A stretch of 64,000 nt of DNA, from assembly GCA_032768795.1 (NCBI GenBank), contig CP136494.1, forward strand, positions 310,001-374,000, in the 5' to 3' direction. Numbering within the stretch: position 1 is the stretch's first letter; every line of letters begins with the position of its first letter. The notes beneath the pieces were generated by a model. The model made no database searches and had not been told where the DNA came from. It was given only the letters and a program-made list of their open reading frames with translations. This stretch comes from Tremella fuciformis (Eukaryota > Basidiomycota > Tremellomycetes > Tremellales > Tremellaceae). The position numbers were made by a program, and so were the translations under genes. This document shows, in pieces, positions 23,605 to 33,391 of this stretch.

Positions 23605-24341
23605 ACCAATGTCGGCTGGTCTTGGGCAGAATTCTTCATGTTTCCTTGTTCCGATCTCATTGATTGTGACACTCAGCATTGTTGGATATCAGGATTTGGT
23701 ATAGTGGTGAACTGCATCATGCATCACTGTGATCATGAACTCGATGATGGATGTGCCATGGCGCTCCAGGAGTTGAGCTTGAACGGAGCAAAGTGGTGCT
23801 TGGGGAGGATATTCCGAGGGAGATTCTGCTCTCCAGCCGGGCAGGTGACCCACCTATCTATCAGCCATGTTGCTAGCAGCGTCCACTCACTTGTTCATGT
23901 GCGCAAGCCGTTCAAGCTTCGTCTCTTCCGTGAAGATGATCTTCGCCAAGTCCCATGTCTGGCTCTCTTGAGCCCATGTCATTTGAGCAACTTCATGATG
24001 AGGTTGTTTGTAAGGGGCTGTTACAATGCGATGACAAGTGAGACCATTGTCTTTGCCAATTCTGCGGATTGAGGACACTGATATGTCAATGTCATGGTTC
24101 TTCTAGTTGCTTCTTGATGCGTGGGAATGGCTCAAAGCAATTTGCATCCAGTTCTCCTAGCACTGTCTCATGTTAAGCACGCAAGAGCTTGCGCGGCCGC
24201 CCCCCACTGGCGGTCTTGGCATGGAGGTTGTCCTCGTTTTGCTTCACTAGCTCGCACAATGTTGCACACCGTTGAGTATTTGAGATTCAATTGCGGCAAG
24301 ATCTCCTTCTGTGATGCTCCGCTTCTCCTGGCTTGAGCAAT
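23605..24341. other. Unassigned region
   Basis: An open frame at 23638-24072 (+, 144 codons) has no recognisable motif. No splice pattern or transposon signature was found up to the LTR at 24342. Confidence 0.25.
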
Positions 24342-24776
24342 TGTCACAATGCTGCGCTCTCCCGTTGGCAGAGGCCCTCTCGCACAATATCAGAGTCAAG
24401 AATAAAGGATAAAGGGGTAGAAACGAGGATGTCGAGGATAGATCCTCGTCGAGGTTGGATCCTCGTCGAGGTTACAAGGTCGTCGAGGTAACAAGGTCGT
24501 CGAGGATACAGCGTGAGTGCGACTCAGCCACGCTGCGTGCCACGGAGAGAGTGAGATCGTCAATGATGATCCATGAGACTCAGTCAGAGAGTGCTGAAGA
24601 ACTACGACGGGCGCCCGGGGCATCCTATATGACTCTGCGCCTGCTTCCCGTCGTCGCGCGTTCATCCAACATCTACTCCCTCGTCGAGGTTCTCCAGCCC
24701 GAGGTAGGTCACGTGTCGGCCACGTGAGAGGTGTCGGCCACGTGTGTAGGTCGTCGAGGGCGTGGCCGTTGTGACA
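24342..24776 (-). repeat. Gypsy B 3' LTR
   Basis: 435 bp, TGTCAC..GTGACA ends. It carries repeated CCTCGTCGAGG words (about 24440-24510) and, in element sense, a TATA-like CATATAGG followed about 30 bp later by the presumed RNA start TTCAGCACTCTCTGA. Confidence 0.9.
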
Positions 24777-25111
24777 CTCTGCCCACCTTTGAAGTCGAGC
24801 TCCTGCGAGACACGCGCCATCTCCATCCGCTCCAGCCTTCTCCCTCGTCCTCGTCGAGCACACCCGCAATACCGATCCTGGATTCGAGACAGCAGCCGTA
24901 TGACGTCGCTTGTAACGGGAGCGAAACTCTGGCGACAAGTCGTCGAGCGGTCGTCAAGGAAACGGTGAAAGGACTGCCAATCCGTCGTCGAGGTAGCCTC
25001 GTGTTGCTCGAGGGCGTCGCCATGTCGCGGGGTACTCGAAAACGACATAAACAGAGGGGGGTGAGAGGGCGTCAGCGCTCTCTTCCCCATCACCTTTCAT
25101 AACTCACGTCT

Positions 25112-26750
25112 ATGCCCCGGATTCATCTCTCCAAACCGAGGACACTCGACGCAACTCACTTCACCACCTCGCCCCGTCCATCTCCCTACATCCTCTACGA
25201 CAGCAGCTCTCTAGACAACGCATTGTCCTATCCCCCGACTTCTACGACTCCTACAACACCTACAGACTGTTCATCTCCCGACTCGAGCCTCTGGTCAGTA
25301 ACTCTCGGCTCGGAAACCGACTCGCGATACGAGACTGTCAGTGAGGAGACAATGTCCACTCAGGAAGCGATATCCACTCAGGCCCCGTCTCCTGCCGGCA
25401 CCGCCCGTCCTGAAGGAACCCCCTTCCCATCTCCCACGCAAGCCACCTCGACTGTCGACATCTCCACAGTCGTCGAGGCTGTACCTCTCCCTGCCGTTGC
25501 AACCATCCCACCGCCCGTCGAGCAAACTGCGGAGCTACCCAGCGATGCGGCACTTGCCGCTGGCGCAGATGTCCCACAGGAAGAAGAGGGAGAGGAGGAG
25601 ATTGATGCAGAGGCTGGTGTGGACGAGCTAGCGCCCAACAGTCCAGCATCGTCGAAGCTATCCGAGGAGGAGGTTCTTCCTAGCCGGCGCTTCAACCCGC
25701 GGACGGCCTCCGAGGAGGCAATTTACGTTGAGCAAGGCTGGGGACTGCCGGTCCCAAAGTCAGAACCGCTGGACCGTTCTTTCTTTGGTAAGTAGACTCT
25801 GCAAATGTTGCCCAAACTGATCAGTAGGGACTCACTATCCCGACCGAGGACAACGGGGATACAACAGGTCTCTGACATGGGCACGGGTGAGTATTCTCAG
25901 CTGCTTAGTATCCTCTGACAACCAGCAACAAGCGGGTTCACGGCCAATCCGGGTCCTGGAAGGGGATGAGAGGTGCGAGGCGTGCGTCGCGGATCAGCTC
26001 CCGTGTCGCATTGTCGAGGAAGGCAAGAAGGTGAAGTGCTTAACGTGAGGCACCCTAGCCTGCTCGTTCGGCACACCCACTCCCGGCCCCTCCTCGTTGT
26101 CACGGCGCCGTCAGGTGTCTTTCGCCCGCGGCACCACCCCCTCACCCGTCACGCCCGGCAACCGACGCTCCGGCCAACTCGCTGCAGCCCGATCTGCGTC
26201 GACGACCTTGGCCGCCGACTTTGCTAATGTCAACCTTGCAAGCACGGTCAAGGTGTCTGGGAAGAAGGTGAAGGGAAAGGAAAGGGAGAAACGGCGAGCG
26301 CGCTCCTCGTCGTCGCCAATCTCGTCACCATTGGCACACAAGCGACCTCGCTCGAGGCCTCCTACCTCGTCGAGTAGGCTGAGCCCACTCCCTCCCCTCA
26401 TTCCGGAACCGCTGGGCGACGATGGCCTTGGTTGGCTCGGAGATGGTGGGGCTGATCCTGCTCCACCCGCCGACATTCCTCATGCCGGGCCCTCAGGAAC
26501 TTCACACTGGCCTACCCCACCGCCGATGAGGCAACCACCGCCACCGCCACCGCCACCCGCTCAAGTGACCTCGACCTCTGCCCCAGACCGTCGGTGGAAA
26601 GAGTTATTTCAATTGAGTCATTTTGCTCGCCGAGAGACTCAAGCACCAATGCGTACCTACTTTATCTCACGGGCACGAGACCTTGCGAATGAGTTAGGTG
26701 TTAGCTTCGACGAGTTGACGCTTGGGGAATTTCTTGAGGAGAGCTCTTGA
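25112..26750 (+). CDS. Antisense accessory gene inside gypsy B, zinc-cluster-like
   Basis: Unrecognised gene on the strand opposite to gag-pol, between pol and the 3' LTR. Part 1 (25112 to about 25788) encodes a Ser/Thr/Pro-rich, then acidic region (EEEGEEEIDAEAG) ending WGLPVPKSEPLDRSFFG before a GTAAGT donor. A short middle exon (about 25828-25888) ends at GTGAGT. A third exon from about 25928 encodes RPIRVLEGDERCEACVADQL and then a Cys pattern close to C-x2-C-x6-C-x10-C-x2-(C)-x4-C, resembling a fungal Zn2Cys6 cluster; the fifth Cys is TGA here (26046-26048) but Cys in the 17.8-19.3 kb copy. The last part (26097-26750) is basic (HKRPRSRP), proline-rich, and ends in a conserved helical segment. 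DNA binding is inferred. The TGA may be a lesion, or GTGAGG there may be a donor. Confidence 0.5.
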
Positions 26751-26876
26751 CCGTGGTCTGTCTTGTTCCTTACTTCTTGCTTCTTGCTTCTGCCTCTTGC
26801 CGTCTTGACTCTTGTACCTTGCCGCATGTATGTCTCTCACCGCTGACTGCTTCTCAGCCTATGCTCTGTCGCTACT

Positions 26877-29800
26877 TCACTTAGGCCTGGTTGCTGCTTG
26901 GCCTCCTGGTTTCTCCGGGTTCTCCTTGTGAAACTTCTCAATGCTTGCCCAGGCTCCATCAATGTTCCCCGCCGGTTCCCATGTCGTCGCCTCATCCGTT
27001 CCCTCATACCCAAGCCACTCCACCTTGTACTCCAATCGTCCTCTCCTCTTTCTCGAGTCGATGATCCTCTTTACCTCGAATGATTCTCCCTCCTCGTCGA
27101 CTTCCACTGGCCCTGGCGGATCGTATGTTTGTCCTGGGAGCGTCGGTGGCTCGAATACCTTGAGTCGGTCCACCGAAAAGACTGGATTGACCTTCATTGT
27201 GTCGGGCAGCTCAAGCTTGTACGCGCTGCCCGCCTTTGCAATGATCCTGTAGGGTCCGCACCATTTCACGTCGAGCTTCTTCGAGGGTCGTCGAGTTTGT
27301 ATGTTTTCCATCGACAGCATCACTTGGTCCCCTACCTTCATCTTGGGGGCCTCCTGATGCTTGGCGTTATACCCTCTAGCGTATGCTTCATTGGCGAGCT
27401 CGATGTTCTTCTTGCACAAGGCGTGCACCTCCTCGAGCGACGCGAACTTCTCGACAACTGATGGGATTTCTCGAGCCTCTCCCTCGACGAGGATGGATTC
27501 TGCCCACCTTGGGGCGTAGCCGTAATTTGCTTCGAACGGCGTCATCATGATTGCCGAATGCATCGAGTTGTTGTACGCGAACGCTGCTCGCTGGAGAAGA
27601 GTAGCCCAGTTGTCCTGCTTGTAGTCGCAGAAGATCCTCAGGTATTGCTCGAGGGCTTGATTCGTCCTCTCTGTCTGCCCATCCGTCTGAGGGTGGAAGG
27701 CCGTCGAGAGGCTGACCTTGATGCCGAGGGTGCTGCACATCGCACCCCACAACTTGCTGGTGAACTTGCTTCCTCTATCCGAAATGATGCTTGTGGGTAA
27801 CCCATGCTGCGCTACCACATTGTCGAGAACAAGGTCGACCAGCCCTGCCGTGTTAAGCCGAGTTGTCGTAGGGATGAAGATAGCCCATTTGGTGAGCCGG
27901 TCGACGACGACAAGGATCGAGTTGAAGCCCGAGCTGGCGGGAAGCTCTTCGATGAAGTCCATGGATATCGAGGACCATGGCCTGTCAGCGATCTCCAGGC
28001 TGTGTAACAGTCCATGGGGACGCTGACGCACCGGTTTGCACCGCTGACACACTGCACATTCTCGCACATACTTCTCCACGTCCCGCCTTAGTCCCAACCA
28101 ACAGTGCTCCCTCCTAACCAGCTATAGCATCTTCGCAACTCCAGGGTGTCCAGCCAGTTGCCCCTCGTGGTGATCCCACAGGACCTTTACTCTTGCCTGC
28201 TTGATGTCCGGGATGTAGAGTCGACCGTTGATCCTGAGTAGCCCATCCTCGTCGAACTTGAACTTGCTTGCCTCGTCGAGGCCCAATCTTTTTGCCAGTG
28301 ACCATGCCCTTGGATTCTCCTCCTTCGTGATATTCTTCTCCCCTCTTAGCTCTCCAAGCTCCTCCAATGTGTCCTTCAAGTCCTCGTCTCCCTGCTGTCC
28401 TCCCTTCAACTCTCCTCAAGACAATCCTTCCAATTCTCCTTCGTCATTCCCTTCTTCCTCGTCTTCTCCTTCCTCGACCTCCACCAGCGCCCGCAGCATG
28501 TAGCCCAAGCTGGATGTGACCGTGCTCTCCTTGTCGAAGCTTGGCAGGGCTTGGACTAGCTCTGGTTCTGCGTCCTTGCCCTGTGGGATGTAGTCGGCTC
28601 TCCTCGATAAGGCATCCGGGTAGGCTGCCTTGGTTCCTGGTCGATAGACGATCTTGTATGAGAAGCCAGCCAGGGTATCCACCCATCTCGCGACTCGTTT
28701 CTGTGGCTCCATCCAGTATGTGAGGTTGAGATGGTCGGTCAAGATCGTCGAGGTAACCTGCAGAAGGAGATGTCGACGCCGCTTGAAGGCCATAACGATC
28801 GCGAGGAACTCTTTCTCCGTGGTAGTGTAGTTGAGCTCCGCTCCTGAGAAGGCGCCCGACTCGACTGCAACAGGGTGTTCTTGTCCTGTCGCCGAGTTCA
28901 CCTGCGAGATGATGAACCCCCATCCATAGACCGAGGCGTCTGTCTGGATGATAGTCTCGAACGTCGGGTTGAAGTGAGCAATCACTGGTGCCTCGCTCAT
29001 CCGCCTCTTGATCTCCTCGAACGCCCATTGCTGTCCATCTCCCCAATGGAAGTCGATGTCCTTCCTTGTAAGGTGCGAGAGAGGTCCAGCAAGTTTGGAG
29101 AATTGCGGTACGAAGCGTCGATAATAGCTCGCAAGACCGAGGAACCGTCGAGTTTCGTGTAGGTTTCGAGGGGTAGGGAAGTTGCGGACACCCTCGACAT
29201 ACCCACTGTCAGCCTCGACGCCCTCGTGCGAGATGATGAAGCCTAAAAACTTCACCTTAGTCTGCTCGAATTCCGACTTAGAAGCCTTCACAAATAGCCC
29301 AGCATTCCGCAACGCCTCCACCACCGCCTTAGTCAATCTCCTGAGTTCCTCGAGGTTCTCCGCATGGATGAGAATGTCGTCGATGTAGATGATGACCCCT
29401 TTTCCCAGGAATTCTTGCAGGACTTCGTTCAAGAAGTGTTGGAACACGCTCGGCGCGTTCCGAAGTCCGTCTCGCACCACCAGTGACTCGAACATTCCTC
29501 GAGGGGTACGGAATGCTGTGAACTTCTCATGTCCAGGAGCCATCCGGAGCAGCTGGTATGCTCCAGGCAAGTCGAGCTTCGTGTAGTACTTCGACTTGGC
29601 TAGGTCGTCGGTCACTTGGGATATCAGGGGTAGCGGATACGCGTCCGGTACCGTCATCTCGTTGAGCTTGCGATAGTCGACGACCATTCTCAGTTCTCCT
29701 TGGGCTTTCTTTGGTACGAAGAAGCTTGGTGAGCCATAGGGCGAATTCGAGGGTCGAATCCTTCCAGCCTTTCTCTCTCGATCCAGCAGCTTGTCGAGCG

Positions 29801-30944
29801 CATCCATCTGATCTGGGTTCAAGCTATACAGCGGGGCCACTCGTAGGTCGGCTCCAGGTTTAAGCGTGATGCGTAGGTCGTATTCTCTACTTGGAGCAAG
29901 CGTCTCTACCCCTCGTCAAGGATGAAAGACCTCGAGGTATTCGTGATAGCGCTCCGGGACAAGGTGCTGCACAGCTGCTGCCTCCTCTGGGCTGAGTTCG
30001 TACTCGTCATAGTCGGGTAGGACGTCGATGTATGCCTCGTTCTCGCTCAACTCCTCGGTTACTGTGCCGCACAACTCGACCGTATTTCCCTGGTTCTGCT
30101 CCCATCGGTTGAATGGGAGCTCAATGCTGTTCGCCATCGATCGCCTGCTCCTTTGTTTACTTTGTCGCCTTTCCGCCTTGGTCTCCAATGTTCCTGATAG
30201 TCGCAAAACCTCGTCGAGGTTCTGTGGTCCGTTCTCCTGATCCTCCTTCATCTCGCCTGTCCTCTTCCTTGTCGCCTTCTTCCTTCCAGCATCCAATATC
30301 ACACCGTTCTCCTTCATCCAGTCATATCCCAACACCACGTCCGCTCCTGCCAATGTTGTCACGCCTAACTCTTCCCTTCCTTCACCGCCTAGGACTTTTA
30401 CTGTTCCCGTCACTCCCTTTTCTACTTGTCCTGCTGAGCTTGGTTTGCCGTCAAAGAGGAGGAGTTGTCGGGGTCGAGGGAGTGGGTAGGAAGGGATGTG
30501 ATGTTGTTCAACGAACACTGAGTCGACGAAGTTACCAGTGGCCCCGGTGTCGAGCAGCACCTTCACCCCGTCGACTTGATTGACGCTTCCTGACACGACA
30601 GCCTGCTCTCTGCCTAAACAGCAAACCTCACCACGAATGCATGCCTCCTCATCACTAGCTATTCCGTCCGTGGCAACCAGTGCCTTCTCATCTTTCACTT
30701 CTTCGTCGAGGTTCGGGATTAAAGGTGATTGTGATACAGGGGGGTTGGGAGGTGAATGGGGAGGGGAGGTGGCCGAGAGGATGTGTTGATGGGGCCGCTG
30801 GACCTCTCGTATGTTCTCAGCGTCCCTCAAGCTTTTGGGTCCTCCTGCTTGACGATAGGTCGGCCGGGTGCAGGGCTGCCTCGAGGAACGGGAGGTCGTT
30901 GCCCGGGAACACAGGCGTTGGCGAAATGACCGACTCCGCCGCAT
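26877..30944 (-). pseudogene. pol: Gypsy B pol (protease-RT-RNase H-integrase-chromodomain), three stops
   Basis: One frame runs from the gag overlap to 26877 and is closed only by TGA at 29918-29916, TGA at 28418-28416 and TAG at 28124-28122. Protease: VLLDTGATGNFVD. Reverse transcriptase: LRMVVDYRKLNE and the palm IIYIDDILIHA. RNase H: IIQTDASVYGWG, then a Tyr/Asp-rich tether. Integrase: zinc-binding H..H..C..C ending CAVCQRC, then D (SMDFIEELP), D (ISDRGSKF) and E (TDGQTERTNQALEQ). A chromodomain near the end (YKVEWLGYEGTDEATTWEPAG) would direct insertion to modified histones. Pol lies in the -1 frame to gag and overlaps its end. The stops follow His-Pro, Leu-Ser and Met-Leu, places where open relatives continue, and at least the TGAs fit CGA-to-TGA change. 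Confidence 0.9.
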
Positions 30945-31906
30945 CGGAAGCAGAGGCGCTGCTCGTTCCTCCTCTGACGTTCGGCAGGGTCGAGACCTCC
31001 AGGAGGCGTTGACCTGAAACCAGGCGGGCCACTAGGGGCTGGCGATGGACGCGTCGACGGGATCGGCGGGAGAGGTCGGTAGGTCGACGAGGCAGGGAGA
31101 GCAGCTTGCTGCTGGGTAGTCGGGGCTGGTCGTCGTCGAGCTTCTTCATACCGCTTGACCTCTGCCTTCTTCTCAGCCTCCCTCGCTCTGATCCTGTTGT
31201 CCAACTTGATGACATAGGACTGAAGCTCTCCGAAGGTCTCCAGCTCCACAGTGGTCCGAGCAACCTCGTCTCGAAGATTGTCTGAGAGGCCCTCGAGCGC
31301 CCTAGCTCTAGCTTGCTCGTTGGCTTCCCATCCCAAGACCGCCAGGTACTCCCTAAGCTTCGCGAAGTACTCTGCCGCTGATCCGGTCTGCTTCAAGTCG
31401 AAGTATCGCCTCTGAGCGGTCCCCTTGATGTCGGGGTCTCCGAAGTTGTCTCTCAAGTATTTCGACAGCCTCTGGAAGCTACTGATCTTCTCGTCGAGCT
31501 CATCTCCCGACGCGAGAGGTTGGATAGCGTCCTGAACGAATCCTCTGAGAAAGGAGATGGCGTAAATGACCTTGGACTCCTCTGTGAACTTCGAAGGCTG
31601 TAGCCGAAAGACGATGTTACATTGCATGAGGAATCCTTCGAGTTTCTCCGGCTTTGAGCCATCGAAAGTGTCGGGCGGGTTGGCCTTCGGCTCGCTCGAT
31701 GATGCGTTGGTCGAGGGAGCGGGGGAGTTGGCTCGTGGAGCCTCGATGGCAACGAGCTGTTGCAGGATCTGAGCGAGGGAAGCCTGATCCGCCATGTTGT
31801 TGGGTGTGCTAGACCGGCTAGCAGGAGGAAGTCGAAGGGACTGTGGTAAAGCTTGGTGCTCGTGGTTCGGGTTGAGTGATGTCGAACGTCGAGTCTCGAT
31901 GGGCAT
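30827..31906 (-). CDS. gag: Gypsy B Gag capsid protein
   Basis: A 359-residue Gag starting at the ATG at 31906, the first in frame after the primer-binding site. The capsid region has the chromovirus pattern DTFDGSKPEKLEGFL, then a helical core (YFAKLREYLAVLGWEANEQA), a coiled Arg/Glu/Lys segment, a Pro-rich linker and a CCHC knuckle (CFRCGGVGHFANAC). It packages the RNA and builds the virus-like particle. Two codons before its stop lies CCCAAAA (30839-30833) in the register C CCA AAA, a canonical -1 slippery heptamer leading into the pol frame. The frame is intact, so it may act in trans. Confidence 0.88.
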   Translation of the reverse strand: MPIETRRSTSLNPNHEHQALPQSLRLPPASRSSTPNNMADQASLAQILQQLVAIEAPRANSPAPSTNASSSEPKANPPDTFDGSKPEKLEGFLMQCNIVFRLQPSKFTEESKVIYAISFLRGFVQDAIQPLASGDELDEKISSFQRLSKYLRDNFGDPDIKGTAQRRYFDLKQTGSAAEYFAKLREYLAVLGWEANEQARARALEGLSDNLRDEVARTTVELETFGELQSYVIKLDNRIRAREAEKKAEVKRYEEARRRPAPTTQQQAALPASSTYRPLPPIPSTRPSPAPSGPPGFRSTPPGGLDPAERQRRNEQRLCFRCGGVGHFANACVPGQRPPVPRGSPAPGRPIVKQEDPKA

Positions 31907-31945
31907 ATGCCCCAGGGTATGTGCGTGGTTGTGCGAAGAGGTAGT

Positions 31946-31958
31946 AGCACTCTCTGAT
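31946..31958 (-). promoter_or_regulatory. Self-complementary primer-binding site of gypsy B
   Basis: Two bases after the 5' LTR, in element sense, the sequence ATCAGAGAGTGCT is the exact 13-base reverse complement of AGCACTCTCTGAT in the LTR (32215-32203), where the RNA is expected to begin. No tRNA-like TGG start is present at the site. This matches the Tf1-type self-priming layout. Confidence 0.7.
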
Positions 31959-31960
31959 AC

Positions 31961-32396
31961 TGTCACGATGCTGCGCTCTCCCGTTGGCAGAGGCCCTCTC
32001 GCACAATATCAGAGTCAAGGATAAAGGATAAAGGGGGTAGAAACGAGGATGTCGAGGTAGAATCCTCGTCGAGGTTGGATCCTCGTCGAGGTTACAAGGT
32101 CGTCGAGGTAACAAGGTCGTCGAGGATACAGCGTGAGTGCGACTCAGCCACGCTGCGTGCCACGGAGAGAGTGAGATCGTCAATGATGATCCATGAGACT
32201 CAATCAGAGAGTGCTGAAGAACTACGACGGGCGCCCGGGGCATCCTATATGACTCTGCGCCTGCTTCCCGTCGTCGCGCGTTCATCCAACGTCTACTCCC
32301 TCGTCGAGGTTCTCCAGCCCGAGGTAGGTCACGTGTCGGGCACGTGAGAGGTGTCGGTCACGTGCGTAGGTCGTCGAGGGCGTGGCCGTCGTGACA
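31961..32396 (-). repeat. Gypsy B 5' LTR
   Basis: 436 bp, nearly identical to 24342-24776. In element sense it reads TATA-like CATATAGG, about 30 bp, then AGCACTCTCTGAT (32215-32203), which is complementary to the primer-binding site just outside the LTR. Confidence 0.9.
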
Positions 32397-32544
32397 GCGG
32401 GATCCTATCGGTCGGGACCTTGGTTGCGTGCGGGTCAGCACTCAGGGCAAACATGGCGGTTGAGTCTTCAACAGACTCCCGCTTAGCAAAGAAGTACACG
32501 CTTGACGCAATTGGGGATCCCTCGAGTTGATGTTTCCTGCCACC
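32397..32544. other. Short spacer
   Basis: Sequence between gypsy B and repeat R3 with no recognised feature. Confidence 0.3.
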
Positions 32545-32831
32545 TGTCCCGATACCTCTCTTCCTCTGTCCAAGTGCCTGTCTCTGGGTGACCAAGACTC
32601 TTTGAATTTGGCAAGGCTAGGCGAGGAAACTAGGGAAAGGACTCAAAGGACTTGTAGAGTCTCAGCAAGTGTCAACAAGGGTGGGCAAAGCCGGCTAGGG
32701 AAGACAAGACATGACAAGGGGTGCTGACAAGTACTAGACCTTAGCACTTCTCAACGGGACAAGCAAGAGAGAGCCCGTGAAGGGAATAAGTCCCATGCAA
32801 CTCAATAATGAGAGTACTGGAGTTCTACAAG
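32545..32831. repeat. Repeat R3, copy 2
   Basis: Begins TGTCCCGATACC and shares the R3 stretches of 21051 and 59690, then runs on to GAGAGTACTGGAGTTCTACAAG just before the next LTR. It is partial or rearranged relative to copy 1. Confidence 0.5.
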
Positions 32832-33391
32832 TGTCATGTCCGACCTCATCTCAAACACAAGTCACCACTTTTAACGCCATTTGCCTGCAAAACACAGTAC
32901 TTTTTCCACCAAACTCGTCAAACATTACCTCTTCTGGTACATTGCCGATTTAAGTCAGTACTCTTATTGGTGATCTTCCCTGAAGTCAATACTTTTATCG
33001 GTGATCTTTCCTGAAGTCAGTACTTTTTCCCGTGATCCTACTCGGCAGCCTTCAGCCACCTTTCATTCCCAGTAATTATAGACAGATCTGCACCGCGGAG
33101 AGTCGCTTGCACTTGAGAGATATTGGCAGTAGGAAGACTTTTCTCATGGAATGGGTGGCAAAACGGGTGGCAGATTCCTTCGGCGTACGTAGCCCTCTTG
33201 TCTATACAAGGAAGCCACTTTCCGGCCAAGATAGTTTCCTCAGCAATGGATCTCTTGTGTCCCATCACAGAAGTCACACAGCTGTTCTGAACCCAGCACT
33301 CTTGTCCTCGATCCTTCAGTCCCCTTGCTTCACGAGCCAGAGACTAGACCCCCTCGTGCCCTTTACCTTGGGCTACCCTTCGAGCATGACA
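32832..33391 (+). repeat. Solo LTR of gypsy family A
   Basis: A 560-bp copy of the family-A LTR (compare 52908-53469), beginning TGTCATGTCCGACC and ending GAGCATGACA, with perhaps 5 percent differences. It joins repeat R3 on the left and a copia RNase H relic on the right; flanks ACAAG and CCCTG do not match, so one flank was lost or recombined. Confidence 0.88.

Larger units (their letters stand above)
24342..32396 (-). mobile_element. Ty3/gypsy chromovirus element, family B
   Basis: An 8.05-kb element bounded by two direct LTRs (24342-24776 and 31961-32396) that differ at a handful of bases. On the minus strand it has, in order, primer-binding site, gag, protease, reverse transcriptase, RNase H, integrase and chromodomain. 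After pol it has a 2.1-kb region with a gene on the opposite strand, then the polypurine tract AAAGGTGGGCAGAG next to the 3' LTR. The outer flanks (GCAAT left, GCGGG right) do not match, so it shows no target duplication and may be a recombinant. Three in-frame stops in pol disable it. Confidence 0.9.

Noticed and set aside
25378..25695. Minus-strand frames opposite the antisense accessory gene
   Set aside because: They mirror the low-complexity acidic stretch; conservation between copies follows the plus-strand frame.
24342..32396. Target duplication for gypsy B
   Set aside because: GCAAT on the left and GCGGG on the right share only two bases, so no duplication is claimed.
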